A DNA stretch of 64,000 nt from Stenotrophomonas lactitubi (GTDB lineage Bacteria; Pseudomonadota; Gammaproteobacteria; Xanthomonadales; Xanthomonadaceae), in contig NZ_PHQX01000001.1 in assembly GCF_002803515.1 (NCBI RefSeq), positions 2,542,001 through 2,606,000 of the forward strand, read 5' to 3'. The position numbers and the translations under genes were made by a program. Shown piece by piece: positions 53,915 to 63,973 of the stretch; within the stretch, counting starts at the first letter, position 1; the number at the start of each line of letters is the position of its first letter. Under the pieces are notes generated by a model, which saw nothing but the letters and a program-made list of their open reading frames with translations, did no database searches and had not been told where the DNA came from.

Positions 53915-54835
53915 ATGACTTTCTCCCTTCCCTGCGGCCGTTTCGCGCCCTCGCCCACCGGCCTGCTGCATCCCGGCTCCCTGCTCGCCGCCTTCGGCAG
54001 CTGGCTGCTCGCGCGACACCATGGCGGCCTGTGGCGGTTGCGCATCGAGGACGTCGATCCACCCCGCACGGTTGCCGGTGCGGCACAGGCGCAACTGCAG
54101 ACCCTGGCCGCGTTCGGTCTGGTCCATGACGGGCCGGTGATCTGGCAAAGCGCGCGCGGCGATGCCTATCAGACTGCGCTGGACCGCCTGCTGGCCGATG
54201 GCCACGCGTTTGTCTGCCACTGCAGCCGCAGCGATCTGGCCGCCAACGGTGGCCTGCACCACCACTGCGTCGCGCGGCAGACAAGACCGGACCCCGCCGT
54301 CCGCTTCCGGGTACCTGCGGGCAGGGTGGTGCATTTCGAGGATGGCCTGCGCGGCCGGCAACACCAGGATGTCCATGCCGAGGTGGGCGACTTCGTACTG
54401 CGCCGCGCCGATGGCTGCTGGGCCTACCAGTTGGCGGTGGTCGTCGACGATGCCGCGCAGGGCGTGAACGAGGTCGTGCGCGGCGCCGACCTGCTCGATT
54501 CCACCGCCCGGCAGATCCTGCTGCAGCAGGCGCTGGACCTGCCGACGCCGCGCTACTGGCACCTGCCGCTGCTGCTGGATGCACCGGGCCACAAACTGTC
54601 CAAGTCACTGGCCGCGCTGCCGGTGGAAGCCCGCGAGCCGGTACCGGTGCTGCGCCGGTTGTGGGAACTGCTGGGCCAGCCGAACACCGCACTGGAAGGC
54701 ATCGACGACCGCGATGCGCTGTTGGCCGCCGCGCAGCGCAGCTTCGACCCCGACCTGCTGCGGCGCGCGGACATCCTGCTGCCGGCGGGCGCACTTTCCG
54801 CGCCGATGTTGCAGAATCCCCCTTCCCCCACCTGA
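53915..54835 (+). CDS. gluQ: Glutamyl-Q tRNA(Asp) synthetase
   Basis: A truncated glutamyl-tRNA synthetase lacking the anticodon domain; it puts glutamate on the queuosine of tRNA-Asp. 306 residues. Motifs FAPSPTGLLHPGSLLAAFGSW (HIGH region), zinc-site cysteines in FVCHCSRSDL with HHHC downstream, and HKLSKS as the KMSKS equivalent. A queuosine gene (probable queG) lies at the right window edge, consistent with Q in this organism. ATG 53915 is chosen at onset of homology. Confidence 0.93.
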   Translation: MTFSLPCGRFAPSPTGLLHPGSLLAAFGSWLLARHHGGLWRLRIEDVDPPRTVAGAAQAQLQTLAAFGLVHDGPVIWQSARGDAYQTALDRLLADGHAFVCHCSRSDLAANGGLHHHCVARQTRPDPAVRFRVPAGRVVHFEDGLRGRQHQDVHAEVGDFVLRRADGCWAYQLAVVVDDAAQGVNEVVRGADLLDSTARQILLQQALDLPTPRYWHLPLLLDAPGHKLSKSLAALPVEAREPVPVLRRLWELLGQPNTALEGIDDRDALLAAAQRSFDPDLLRRADILLPAGALSAPMLQNPPSPT

Positions 54836-54852
54836 TATCCGGACAGCTTTCC

Positions 54853-55593
54853 ATGACATCTCGCGTCGCACTGGTCACCGGCGGAACCGGCGGCATCGGT
54901 ACCGCCATCTGCCAACGCCTGGCCGACCAGGGCCACCGCGTCGCCACCAACTACCGCGACGAGGCCAAGGCCCGCGCCTGGCAGCAGTCGATGACCGAAC
55001 GTGGCTACCAGGTGTCGATCTTCCCGGGCGATGTCTCCGACTCGGCCAGCGCCGAAGCCCTGATCCGTGCGGTCGAAGCCGAACTGGGCCCGGTCGAGAT
55101 CCTGGTCAACAACGCCGGCATCACCCGCGACACCACCTTCCACCGCATGCGCGCGGAGCAGTGGCACGATGTGATCAACACCAACCTCAATTCGGTGTTC
55201 AACGTCACCCGCCCGGTCATCGAAGGCATGCGTCGACGCGGCTGGGGCCGGGTCATCCAGATCAGCTCGATCAACGGCCTGAAGGGCCAGTACGGCCAGG
55301 CCAACTACGCCGCCGCCAAGGCCGGAATGCACGGCTTCACCATCTCGCTGGCGCGCGAGAATGCAGGCTTCGGCATCACCGTGAACACCATCTCGCCCGG
55401 CTATGTGGCCACCGATATGGTGATGGCGGTGCCCGAGGAAGTGCGCGCCAAGATCATCGCCGACATCCCGACGGGGCGCCTGGGCAAACCGGAAGAAATC
55501 GCCTATGGCGTGTCCTTCCTGGTAGCCGAAGAGGCCTCGTGGATCACCGGCAGCAACCTGGACATCAACGGCGGCCACCACATGGGCTGGTAA
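54853..55593 (+). CDS. phbB: Acetoacetyl-CoA reductase PhbB
   Basis: Short-chain dehydrogenase of 246 residues reducing acetoacetyl-CoA to 3-hydroxybutyryl-CoA for polyhydroxybutyrate. NADP motif VTGGTGGIGTAIC, NNAGITRDTTFHRM, catalytic Ser in QISSINGLKGQYGQANY with YAAAK (Tyr, Lys), and the ending LDINGGHHMGW, all typical of PhbB rather than FabG. phaR follows. Confidence 0.93.
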   Translation: MTSRVALVTGGTGGIGTAICQRLADQGHRVATNYRDEAKARAWQQSMTERGYQVSIFPGDVSDSASAEALIRAVEAELGPVEILVNNAGITRDTTFHRMRAEQWHDVINTNLNSVFNVTRPVIEGMRRRGWGRVIQISSINGLKGQYGQANYAAAKAGMHGFTISLARENAGFGITVNTISPGYVATDMVMAVPEEVRAKIIADIPTGRLGKPEEIAYGVSFLVAEEASWITGSNLDINGGHHMGW

Positions 55594-55772
55594 ACGGCGC
55601 CAAGATCGAAGGATCCTGTGCTGCACCCTGCCGTTGGTCATGCTGCGCAGCACGCAAAGCCTTGTTGCGCAACATTCCGGCGACGGAAAACCAAGCCTGG
55701 CGGGGGCTGGGGCGGTTGCAACCGCTGCTGCACTGCGCCATGCTGCGCGTCTACTGTGACGAGTACCGCTTC

Positions 55773-56324
55773 ATGGCTGCGACCCGCATCATCAAGAAGT
55801 ATCCGAACCGCCGTCTGTACGACACCGAGATCTCCAGCTACATCACCATCGAAGACGTGCGCCAGCTGATCCTCGACGGCGAAGACTTCGAAGTCCGCGA
55901 CGCCAAGAGCGGCGACGACCTGACCCGCTCGGTCCTGCTGCAGATCATCGCCGACCAGGAGCAGGACGGTGAACCGATGCTCTCCACCCAGCTGCTGAGC
56001 CAGCTGATCCGCTTCTACGGCGATTCCCTGCAGGGCTTCATGGGCAACTACCTGGAGCGCAGCATGCAGGTCTTCCTCGACCAGCAGCAGCAGTTCCGCC
56101 AGCAGATGGGCAACCTGCTGGGGCAGACGCCGTGGGCGATGATGAACCAGCTGACCGAGCGCAACCTGGAGCTGTGGCAGGAATTCCAGCGCAACATGGG
56201 CAGCGGTTTCGGTGGTCCGCGTCCCGGTGGCACGGGAACGGGAACGGGCACCGGCACCGGCACGGCCGGCAAGCCGAGCGAGCCGACCGGCGGCACCGGT
56301 ACCGGCGGCAAGACCCGCCGCTGA
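55773..56324 (+). CDS. phaR: Polyhydroxyalkanoate synthesis repressor PhaR
   Basis: DNA- and PHB-binding regulator of phasin genes, 183 residues. The N-terminal PHB/PHA accumulation regulator domain reads RIIKKYPNRRLYDTEISSYI and then TRSVLLQIIADQEQDGEPML. A Gln-rich middle (FLDQQQQFRQQMGNLLGQTP) is followed by a Gly-Thr tail of alternating GT residues encoded by a hexamer-like repeat at about 56228-56265. ATG 55773 is chosen at the conserved start; ATG 55740 is an in-frame alternative. 179 nt after phbB. Confidence 0.93.
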   Translation: MAATRIIKKYPNRRLYDTEISSYITIEDVRQLILDGEDFEVRDAKSGDDLTRSVLLQIIADQEQDGEPMLSTQLLSQLIRFYGDSLQGFMGNYLERSMQVFLDQQQQFRQQMGNLLGQTPWAMMNQLTERNLELWQEFQRNMGSGFGGPRPGGTGTGTGTGTGTAGKPSEPTGGTGTGGKTRR

Positions 56325-56349
56325 GGCAACCGCCCCGGCTGATACGAAA

Positions 56350-56374
56350 ACGGCGCGCCATGGGCGCGCCGTTC
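56350..56374. terminator. Bidirectional hairpin after phaR
   Basis: Perfect 11-bp stem AACGGCGCGCC/GGCGCGCCGTT with ATG loop, 25 nt after the phaR stop, followed by CTGTTTTC. It is directly followed by a degenerate SMAG unit (about 56388-56410) that overlaps the stop of the leftward TraB/GumN gene. Confidence 0.75.
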
Positions 56375-56405
56375 TGTTTTCAACGCCACCACGCGTGGCG
56401 TGGAT

Positions 56406-57353
56406 CTACGGACGTTTGGCCTTGCATGCCGAGCACACCCGCTCGACCTTGTAGCCCTTCGCGCGCAGCTTCTCCACCACGCCATCGTTGCCCAGCAGGT
56501 GCAGGCCGCCCACCACCACCAGCGTACCGCTCTGCCCGGCCTGCAGGTACGGCAGCAGCTTCGGCACCCATGCATCGTTGCGGTCGGTATTGATGCGCTG
56601 ATAGAGCTGCGGATACTTCTGGCGCATCTCCACGCCCATCCGGTTCCACAACAGGCGATCATCGCCGCGACGCCAGGCCTCATGCAGCATCTGCGCCTGG
56701 GCATCGCCCTTGCCTGCTTCGTCCAGCGCCTCGGACAGCATCTGCCGCTGCTCCTGCACGCTCATGCCATCGAGCAGGTTGATCTGGCTGGACATGTCTT
56801 CCAGGCCTGCGGTCTTCTTGCCCGCCTTCTGTGCCCGCTGCATGAAGTGGCGGTCCAGCCCCAGCTCCGGGTCCAGGCCCAGCTTCTGCATCTGCGCCAC
56901 GGTGATGGTCAGGCCGACGAACCACGCTTTCATGCCCTGCAGCTGCGCCAACGGCAGTTTGTTCTGCGTCGCATAGGCCTGCAGCTTCTGCCAGGTCGGC
57001 GCATCCAGGTCGCGCTTGAGCTCGCTGCCATCCTTGCGGGTAGCGACCTGCACCATCTGGCTGGCCATCTGCGGCGACTGCAGTTCCTCTGGCGTCACTT
57101 CGAACAGCACGCGCTGCGAGGCTTCAAATGCCTGCTCGACATCGGTCGACAGCGGATAGTCCTGTGGCTTCAACAGATGGAAGGAGCCCAGCAGGTACAG
57201 GCGTGCATCTCCCTGCCCGGTGACCTTCCACAGCAGCGGCACCGGCGGCTTGCCAGCCGATGTGTCGGCTGGCGCATCGCGCGCGATGGCCAACGGGCCG
57301 GCGGCGCAGGCAACGAGAAAAACGGCACTGCGCAACAACAGTTTCATCAACAT
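56406..57353 (-). CDS. TraB/GumN family protein, secreted
   Basis: A 315-residue protein with a signal peptide (1-24). The paired GxxH motifs of the TraB/GumN (Tiki-like) fold are present: YLLGSFHLLKP near residue 55 and VVVGGLHLLGNDGV near 285, plus the Glu-rich FEVTPEEL. Animal relatives are metalloproteases; bacterial function is unknown. Two cysteines (CSAC) lie at the C terminus. Its stop TAG falls inside a SMAG-like repeat. It starts 3 nt after the DUF1684 stop. Confidence 0.85.
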   Translation of the reverse strand: MLMKLLLRSAVFLVACAAGPLAIARDAPADTSAGKPPVPLLWKVTGQGDARLYLLGSFHLLKPQDYPLSTDVEQAFEASQRVLFEVTPEELQSPQMASQMVQVATRKDGSELKRDLDAPTWQKLQAYATQNKLPLAQLQGMKAWFVGLTITVAQMQKLGLDPELGLDRHFMQRAQKAGKKTAGLEDMSSQINLLDGMSVQEQRQMLSEALDEAGKGDAQAQMLHEAWRRGDDRLLWNRMGVEMRQKYPQLYQRINTDRNDAWVPKLLPYLQAGQSGTLVVVGGLHLLGNDGVVEKLRAKGYKVERVCSACKAKRP

Positions 57354-57355
57354 GT

Positions 57356-58285
57356 TCAGCCCTCTCCTTCAGGCAGGTGATACGCCTTCTCACCCGCTTC
57401 CACGCGCAGATCCAAGCGGTTTTCCGGCGGCGCCAACGGGCAGGTCGCATAAGCGGTGAACGCGCACGGTGGGTTGTGGGCGTGGTTGAAGTCGATCGTC
57501 ACGTGACCGTCGGCGGTGGGCGCATCGGTATCCAGATAGCGGCCAGCAGGATAGCTGCCGTGGCCACTGGTACGGTCGGCGAAGATCAGGAACAGCGGCT
57601 GCCCCGGCTCGCCGATCGCTTCCAGCCGCCAGCTGCGGCCGTCACGATCGAATTCCACCGCACCGGCGTTGGGCATCTCGGTGGTCAGTCCGGTGATGTC
57701 CACGATCGGCAGGGTCTTGCCTGGTGGATGCGCGATGAAACGCGCCTGCACCTGCCATTGCGGTCCACCGGGCCAGTACTGCAGGCCGGCGAAATCGCGG
57801 CGCGCGGGTGCATCGGCATGCTTGACCCGCAGCGCATCGCGCGCGCCGCGACGGATCAGGCTGAGCTGGCCCTTGCCACCATCGAAGGCCAGCAGGGTCG
57901 GCTGCGGATCCTTGTCGGTATCCATGCGCACACGCCCGCGCACAGGCTGTCCGTCGAGGGTGACATCCGTGCCGGACTCCGGCGTGAACCACCACTGGTC
58001 GCCTTCACGGCGCAACAGCCCCAGCTTGGCCGGCCCCACCGCCAGGCGGATGCCGCTGGTGGCACCACTGCCGACGAAGTGCGACCGGTTCTGCAACCAG
58101 TGCAGGCCGACCAGCGCGGTCCACCCATCGGGCCGGGTCAGGTCCTGGTAACGCAGCACCCGCCATTGCTGTTGCTGCGCGGCGAATGCCGGATCCTCAA
58201 CGACGGCTGGCGCCGGCGTCGATGCCGGGCTGCAGGCCGCCAGCAACAGGGCCGCCAGCAGGCCGCCCATTCCCCAAAGTCGCAT
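57356..58285 (-). CDS. DUF1684 family lipoprotein
   Basis: A 309-residue protein with lipobox LLLAAC (Cys about residue 18). DUF1684 features: WRVLRYQDLTRPDGWTALVGLHWL at the start and the conserved DFNHAHNPPCAFTAYATCPL followed by PPENRLDL near the end. No function is established for the family. ATG 58285 is chosen because the signal peptide starts there; it lies 11 nt after mutL and is co-directional. Confidence 0.85.
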   Translation of the reverse strand: MRLWGMGGLLAALLLAACSPASTPAPAVVEDPAFAAQQQQWRVLRYQDLTRPDGWTALVGLHWLQNRSHFVGSGATSGIRLAVGPAKLGLLRREGDQWWFTPESGTDVTLDGQPVRGRVRMDTDKDPQPTLLAFDGGKGQLSLIRRGARDALRVKHADAPARRDFAGLQYWPGGPQWQVQARFIAHPPGKTLPIVDITGLTTEMPNAGAVEFDRDGRSWRLEAIGEPGQPLFLIFADRTSGHGSYPAGRYLDTDAPTADGHVTIDFNHAHNPPCAFTAYATCPLAPPENRLDLRVEAGEKAYHLPEGEG

Positions 58286-58296
58286 CGGTGCTCCCC

Positions 58297-60198
58297 TCAA
58301 CGTCCGCGCAGGAACCAGCGGTCGATCTCCGCCAGCGAAAAACGGGCCCAGGTCGGCCGGCCGTGGTTGCACTGGCCGGATCGTTCGGTGATTTCCATGT
58401 CGCGCAGCAGCGCGTTCATTTCCGGCACGGTCAGGCGCCGGTTGGCACGCACGGCGCCATGGCAGGCCATGGTCGACAGCAGCTCGTCGCGGGCAGTGGC
58501 GATGCGACGGCTCTGGCCATGCTCGCGCAGGTCGGTCAGTACATCGCGCAGCAGGCCTTCGGGCTCGGCATGGGCCAGCAGCGCCGGGATGCTGCGCACG
58601 TGCAGTGCGCCCGGTCCGGCGCGGGTGATCTCGAACCCGAGGGCGGCCAGCGTATCGGCCTCCGCTTCAGCGGTGTCGGCTTCGCGCTCGCCCACCGCCA
58701 GGGTGATCGGCACCAGCAACGGCTGCGACTGCAGGCCGATGCCGTCATGCGCATTCTTCAACCGCTCGTAGCCGATGCGTTCGTGCGCCGCATGCATGTC
58801 GACCACGATCAGGCCTTCGGCGTTCTCGGCCAGGATGTAGATGCCATGCAGCTGGGCAACGGCGTAACCCAGCGGCGGCACTCCGGCGTCGGCACTGGTG
58901 ACCGGCAGTCCGTTCTCCATCGGCATCGGCGGCAGTGCCGCACCGCGCTCGGCACCGGCGGGCGATGCATACAGCGCAGCATAGGCCGCGGGTGCATCGG
59001 CAACCTGCAGACCCAGCGGCTGCTGGGGTCGCCATCCGGAAAAGCCACCACTTCCGCCCTGTCCCGCACCGGGTGCCGGACCGCGCACGTAGCCGAAGCT
59101 GGAGGCCGTGGCCCCCGGCATCGCAGACGCGCTGCCGCCCTCGACCGGATGCACGGCGCCCGCACCGATCTCCTGCGCGCTCATGCCGGCGCGGGTGTCG
59201 GCCAGCGCATCCTTCAAGGTGCGGTAGACGAAGTCATGCACCAGCCGCGAGTCACGGAAGCGCACCTCATGCTTGGCCGGGTGCACGTTCACATCGACGC
59301 GCGTCGGGTCCAGTTCCAGGAACAGCACATAGGCTGGCTGCCGACCGTGATACAGCACGTCGCCGTAGGCCATCTTCACCGCGTGGGCAACACTGCGGTC
59401 ACGTACCGAACGACCGTTGACATACAGGTACTGCTGATCGGTGCTGGCGCGCGAATAATGCGGCTGCGCGATCCAGCCATGCAAGCGCAGGCCGGCACTG
59501 CTGTGGTCCACGCGCACGGCCTGGCTGGCGAAGTCTTCGCCCAGGGTCTCGGCCAGGCGCACGTCCGAATACAGGTCGCCCGGCTTGTAGCGACGCGAGG
59601 CCTTGCCGTTGTGCGAGACACGCAGCTCGACATCGGGACGGGCCAGCGCCAGCGAGCGCAGCCACTCTTCGATATGCCCAAGTTCGGTACGCTCGGCACG
59701 CAGGAACTTGCGCCGCGCCGGCACGTTGTAGAACAACTCGCGCACTTCCACCGTGGTGCCCGGCGCATGCGCGCGCGGGGTCACCTCGCCGATCTTTCCA
59801 CCTTCGATCTGCAGTGCCGAACCGTGCTCATCATGGGCACGGCGCGAGGACAGGGTGAAACGGCTGACCGAGGCGATCGACGGCAGCGCTTCGCCACGGA
59901 AACCCAGTGTGGCCACGGCTTCCAGCTCGTCCAGGTTGGCGATCTTGCTGGTGGCGTGCCGCGAGACCGCCAGCGGCAACTGTTCTGCGGCAATGCCGCT
60001 GCCGTTGTCGCGGATGCGGATCAGGCGCACACCGCCTTCTTCCAGTTCGATATCGACGCGGCTGGCGCCGGCATCGATCGCGTTCTCAACCAGTTCCTTG
60101 ACCACCGATGCGGGCCGTTCGACCACCTCACCGGCGGCAATCTGGTTGATCAGGATTTCCGGCAACGGCCGGATCGGACGCGGATCGGGCGCGTTCAT
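58297..60198 (-). CDS. mutL: DNA mismatch repair protein MutL
   Basis: GHKL ATPase of mismatch repair, 633 residues. N-terminal [28 protein letters not shown] and [15 protein letters not shown]. The C-terminal domain carries nuclease-type motifs: [12 protein letters not shown] (the usual DQHAxxExxxxE with Met for Gln), [10 protein letters not shown] and CNHGRPTW. This implies MutL-borne strand nicking instead of a MutH system. Follows amiC by 128 nt as in the enterobacterial amiB-mutL order. Confidence 0.95.
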   Translation of the reverse strand: MNAPDPRPIRPLPEILINQIAAGEVVERPASVVKELVENAIDAGASRVDIELEEGGVRLIRIRDNGSGIAAEQLPLAVSRHATSKIANLDELEAVATLGFRGEALPSIASVSRFTLSSRRAHDEHGSALQIEGGKIGEVTPRAHAPGTTVEVRELFYNVPARRKFLRAERTELGHIEEWLRSLALARPDVELRVSHNGKASRRYKPGDLYSDVRLAETLGEDFASQAVRVDHSSAGLRLHGWIAQPHYSRASTDQQYLYVNGRSVRDRSVAHAVKMAYGDVLYHGRQPAYVLFLELDPTRVDVNVHPAKHEVRFRDSRLVHDFVYRTLKDALADTRAGMSAQEIGAGAVHPVEGGSASAMPGATASSFGYVRGPAPGAGQGGSGGFSGWRPQQPLGLQVADAPAAYAALYASPAGAERGAALPPMPMENGLPVTSADAGVPPLGYAVAQLHGIYILAENAEGLIVVDMHAAHERIGYERLKNAHDGIGLQSQPLLVPITLAVGEREADTAEAEADTLAALGFEITRAGPGALHVRSIPALLAHAEPEGLLRDVLTDLREHGQSRRIATARDELLSTMACHGAVRANRRLTVPEMNALLRDMEITERSGQCNHGRPTWARFSLAEIDRWFLRGR

Positions 60199-60326
60199 GG
60201 GCAGATGGGGCAGGCAGACGTCATGCCACGATGATAGCGGAGCGGCGACAGGTAGAGTCGAGATCCACCGTGTGCAGCGCCAGCCAGGCAGGGCCCGGGT
60301 CTAGCAGAAGCGGGCGATCCAGCGGG

Positions 60327-61904
60327 TTACTTGCTGCCGCCAGCCACGGTGCTTGCGGCGTCGATCTCGGCCTGCGCGCGTGCGGCGTACAAGGTCCCCG
60401 GCGGCGGTTGGCGGCTGAAGAACGTGTGCACGCCGTCCAGCACTGCACCGGCGACCTTGCGCTGGTAGGCGGGGTCGATCAGGCGGCGCTCTTCATCCGG
60501 GTTGGAGATGAACGCGGTTTCCACCAGCATCGCCGGCATGTCCGAGGTGCGCAGCACGGCGAAGTTGGCGCGCTCGATATTCGGCTTGTGGTTGTTGCCG
60601 ATCCGCTTCAGCCCGCCCAGCACGTGCCCGGCAGCATCCTCGGAGGATTTCATGTACCCGCTCTGGGCCAGATCCAGCAGGACGTTGGCCAACGTGCCTT
60701 CGGTCTGCTGCAGGCGCACGCCACCGACCAGATCGGCCGCGTTTTCCTTGTCCGCCAACCAGCGCGCACGCTGCGAAGAGGCGCCCTTGGTCGACAGCAC
60801 GTACACCGACGAACCGGTGGCCGAGCGGTTCTCGGCGGCATCGGCGTGGATCGAAATGAAGATGTCGGCCTTGTTCGCGCGTGCCTTCTGCGCACGCATC
60901 GGCAGCGGGATGAACACATCGCTGTCACGGGTCAGGAACGCTTTCAGGCCAGGCGTGGCATTGACCTGTCGGGCCAATTCACGCGCCACCGCCAGGGTGA
61001 CGTCCTTCTCACGCTTGCCGGTCGGGCCGATGGCACCGGGGTCCTGGCCGCCATGGCCGGGGTCGATCGCAACCACCAGATGACGCATGCCCGGCTGCAT
61101 GCGGATGCGCGAGGCATCGCTGGGCATGGTCGGACGCGGCGACTCGGTCGGCGCAACGGGCGTCGGCACCGGCTTCGGCTGGGTGGCCACCACCGCAGCG
61201 GTGGCCTGACCGGCCAGGATCGCGGCCGGCGATGACGTCGGCGTGCTGCTGGCGGTGGTGCCCGCTGCCGCCATCTGCACCGGCGCGGTGCTCGGCGCAG
61301 GCGTCGGCGCGGCGGGTGCCGCAGCGCTGGCACTGGCCTGCTGCTGGACCTGCGCGGTCAACAGCGCGGTGGCGCGCGCGGCATCACCACGGGACTGTGC
61401 GGTCTGTGCTGGGGTCGGGTTCGGGGTCGAAGCCGTGCTCACCGAAGATGCTGCGGGCGGCTGCGTCGGCACAGGGGTCACCGCGGGTCGGCTGGCGGCC
61501 ACGGCCGGACCATCGCCCGGCCACTCGATCACCAGCTTGGATTCATTGCCTTCGCGCTGCATCTGCGGGCGGAAGGGCGCGACCGTCTCGGCCAGGTCGA
61601 ATACGACACGGAAGGTGCCCGGTACCGGCTGCCCGGTGCGCACCGCCGTGACCACGCCCTGCGGCGAAGGCATCTTCAGGTTGCGCACCGCGCTGGAATC
61701 GGGGAAATCGACCACCAGCCGGTTCGGACCGGCCAACGACAGGGTCTTGTAGCCGCCACTGCCGACCAGCGCGATTTCCGCACGGGTTCCGGTAGAACCG
61801 GTATTCAGCAGGACCTGACGGACCTCACCGGCCCACGCACTGACGCTCGCCAGACCAAGTCCGACGGCGGCACAGATGGCAATGAGTCGATTCCCCGGGC
61901 GCAT
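60327..61904 (-). CDS. amiC: N-acetylmuramoyl-L-alanine amidase (AmiC type)
   Basis: Cell-separation amidase of 525 residues. Signal peptide (1-25), AMIN targeting domain (about 28-130), a Pro/Ala/Thr-rich linker (about 130-265), and an Amidase_3 zinc domain (about 278-495). Ligands and catalytic residues: IDPGHGGQDPGA (His), REKDVTLA (Glu), SIHADAAE (His) and LVETAFISN (Glu). The long linker contains many Pro motifs and is a candidate EF-P client. Between tsaE and mutL. Confidence 0.93.
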   Translation of the reverse strand: MRPGNRLIAICAAVGLGLASVSAWAGEVRQVLLNTGSTGTRAEIALVGSGGYKTLSLAGPNRLVVDFPDSSAVRNLKMPSPQGVVTAVRTGQPVPGTFRVVFDLAETVAPFRPQMQREGNESKLVIEWPGDGPAVAASRPAVTPVPTQPPAASSVSTASTPNPTPAQTAQSRGDAARATALLTAQVQQQASASAAAPAAPTPAPSTAPVQMAAAGTTASSTPTSSPAAILAGQATAAVVATQPKPVPTPVAPTESPRPTMPSDASRIRMQPGMRHLVVAIDPGHGGQDPGAIGPTGKREKDVTLAVARELARQVNATPGLKAFLTRDSDVFIPLPMRAQKARANKADIFISIHADAAENRSATGSSVYVLSTKGASSQRARWLADKENAADLVGGVRLQQTEGTLANVLLDLAQSGYMKSSEDAAGHVLGGLKRIGNNHKPNIERANFAVLRTSDMPAMLVETAFISNPDEERRLIDPAYQRKVAGAVLDGVHTFFSRQPPPGTLYAARAQAEIDAASTVAGGSK

Positions 61905-61986
61905 GACTCAGGATTCAATCACCGCACTGAACGGAATGCAACACCTTTTTCCTTAATAATCCGTAACCTGCCGGTGTTTGTTCTCG

Positions 61987-62469
61987 TCAGCCGACAGAAA
62001 GGGCCTGCAAGTCGCCACCTTCGGGAAGCCGCAACAGCCATTCACGTCCCGCGTCGCTGACGCCAGTGAGACGCACGCGACGCCCCTGCCCTTCAATTTC
62101 CAGTGCCACGACCAGATCGGTGGGCGGAAGTGCGCCGGCACCGCGCTCGGGCCATTCGACCAGCCACAGCACGGCACTGCCCTCGTCCAGCCCAAGGAAA
62201 TCCAGCTCGCCGGCCTGGCCGATGCGATACAGGTCCAGGTGCCAGGCTTCGCCGCCGCTGGACAACGGATAGCGCTCGACCAGGGTATAGGTGGGGCTGC
62301 GGATCGCACCCTGCACGCCCAGCGCACGCAGCAGCGCGCGCGCCGTGGTCGATTTGCCGGCGCCAAGATCGCCGCGCAGTTCGACCAGCGCCTGTGGCGG
62401 ACGTGTGGCTGCCAGCCACTGCCCCAGCAATTCGGTGGCATCGCTGTCGGCAAGGAAGAATTCGGTCAT
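61987..62469 (-). CDS. tsaE: tRNA threonylcarbamoyladenosine ATPase TsaE
   Basis: ATPase of the TsaBDE complex making t6A37 in tRNAs. 160 residues. Walker A GDLGAGKSTTARALL, then RSPTYTLVERYP, HLDLYRIG and LWLVEWPERG. ATG 62469 overlaps the nnr stop (ATGA); a start three codons upstream (62478) is less likely. Confidence 0.95.
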   Translation of the reverse strand: MTEFFLADSDATELLGQWLAATRPPQALVELRGDLGAGKSTTARALLRALGVQGAIRSPTYTLVERYPLSSGGEAWHLDLYRIGQAGELDFLGLDEGSAVLWLVEWPERGAGALPPTDLVVALEIEGQGRRVRLTGVSDAGREWLLRLPEGGDLQALSVG

Positions 62470-63950
62470 CGGGAACATTCCGGGTTGGCCAGCCGCCGCA
62501 GGGGCGCCAGCAGATCAGTGGGAAGCAGCCCGCGCGCACCGTCGGCAGCGGCGACGTCACCGGCCAGGGCATGCAGCAGCGCACCGCCTGCCGCCGCATC
62601 GAATGCAGACAGGCCCTGCGCGCGCAGGCTGGCGATGATGCCGGTCAACAGGTCACCCATGCCACCTACCGCCATTCCCGGGTTGCCGGCAGCAATCAGT
62701 CGAAGTGTGCGGCCGGGCGCGGCGACGATGCTGCCAGCGCCCTTCAGCACCACCACCGCGTGATAGCGCTCGGCCAGCGCCTGCGCGCTGCCGTAGCGAT
62801 CGGCCTGGATTGCCGCCGTGGTGGTTTCCAGCAAGCGCGCGGCTTCGCCGGGGTGCGGGGTCAGGATCGCATCGGTCATCGCATGCGCGTCCTGCGCCAG
62901 CAGGTTCAGCGCATCGGCGTCGATCACCAGCGGCAGGCCCGACTGCAGCACACGCGCATACAGCGCGCGCGCCCATTCGTCCTGGCCCAGACCCGGGCCG
63001 ATCGCTACGACCTTGGCTTTTGCCAGCAACGCGGGCAGCGCAGCGCCATCTTCCAGCGCATGCGTCATCGCCTCAGGCAACCTCGCCAGCAGCGGGCCGA
63101 CATGATCCTGACGCGTACCGATGCTCAGCAGACCTGCACCAGCGCGCAGCGCGGCTTCGGCGGCCATCGCGATGGCACCGCCGCTGCCATGGTTGCCGCC
63201 CACGCACAGCACATGGCCGGATTCACCCTTGTGGCTGTTGGCGCGGCGCGGCGGCAGCAGATCCGGCAGGCGCGACTGCGTCCAGCACTCTGCAGCGGCA
63301 ACGACTCCCTGCCAGGCCTCGTCGGCCAGCGTCAGCGCGGCCAGTTGTCTGCGCCCGGTGTATTCCAGCGCGTCGCCGGTGTACAGGCCACGATGGGCGA
63401 CGATGAACTGCAAGGTCAGGGCTGCGCGCACGGCTACGCCCGGCACGCAGCCACGGTCGGCATCGACGCCGCTGGGCACATCCAGCGCCAACACCGGCGC
63501 CGGCTGCGCGTTCAACGCCTCGATCAAGGCCTGTGCTGCACCGCCCGGTGCGCGGGCGAAGCCGAGACCGAACAGGGCATCGACCCATACATCGGCCTGG
63601 ACCAGTTCGCCGTTGAACTCGGCAACGGCTCCCCCGGCGGACCTGAAATCCGTCGCGGCGCGCTGTGCCAATGGCGTGGAAGACGGCGCGCCCGGCAGCG
63701 CGACCACCTGAACCTGCAGCCCCGCCTGCAGCGCATGGCGGGCGAGCACGTAACCATCACCGCCATTGTTGCCGCTGCCAACGACCACGCCGAGCCGGCA
63801 CGCCTGTGGCCAGTGTTGCAGCAGGCATTGCCAGGCTGCCTGCCCCGCTTGGGCCATCAGGCCCCAGCCACCCTCGCCCGCCAGCGCGGAGGCCTGGGCA
63901 TCGAGTGTGCGTGCGGCACGGGAATCGAACAGATCGGCGAGGTTGGCCAT
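62466..63950 (-). CDS. nnr: Bifunctional NAD(P)H-hydrate epimerase / ADP-dependent dehydratase
   Basis: Repairs hydrated NAD(P)H. 494 residues: N-terminal YjeF epimerase domain (about 10-210; VVGSGNNGGDGYVLAR, LALDVPSGVDAD) and C-terminal ribokinase-like dehydratase domain (about 225-490; GGNHGSGGAIAMAAEAALRAG, LTPHPGEAARLL, NPGMAVGGMGDLLTGI). First of a leftward nnr-tsaE-amiC-mutL run. Divergent from the gene at the right edge. Confidence 0.95.
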   Translation of the reverse strand: MANLADLFDSRAARTLDAQASALAGEGGWGLMAQAGQAAWQCLLQHWPQACRLGVVVGSGNNGGDGYVLARHALQAGLQVQVVALPGAPSSTPLAQRAATDFRSAGGAVAEFNGELVQADVWVDALFGLGFARAPGGAAQALIEALNAQPAPVLALDVPSGVDADRGCVPGVAVRAALTLQFIVAHRGLYTGDALEYTGRRQLAALTLADEAWQGVVAAAECWTQSRLPDLLPPRRANSHKGESGHVLCVGGNHGSGGAIAMAAEAALRAGAGLLSIGTRQDHVGPLLARLPEAMTHALEDGAALPALLAKAKVVAIGPGLGQDEWARALYARVLQSGLPLVIDADALNLLAQDAHAMTDAILTPHPGEAARLLETTTAAIQADRYGSAQALAERYHAVVVLKGAGSIVAAPGRTLRLIAAGNPGMAVGGMGDLLTGIIASLRAQGLSAFDAAAGGALLHALAGDVAAADGARGLLPTDLLAPLRRLANPECSR

Positions 63951-63973
63951 GCGGGGATTTTATACTGGTGCAC

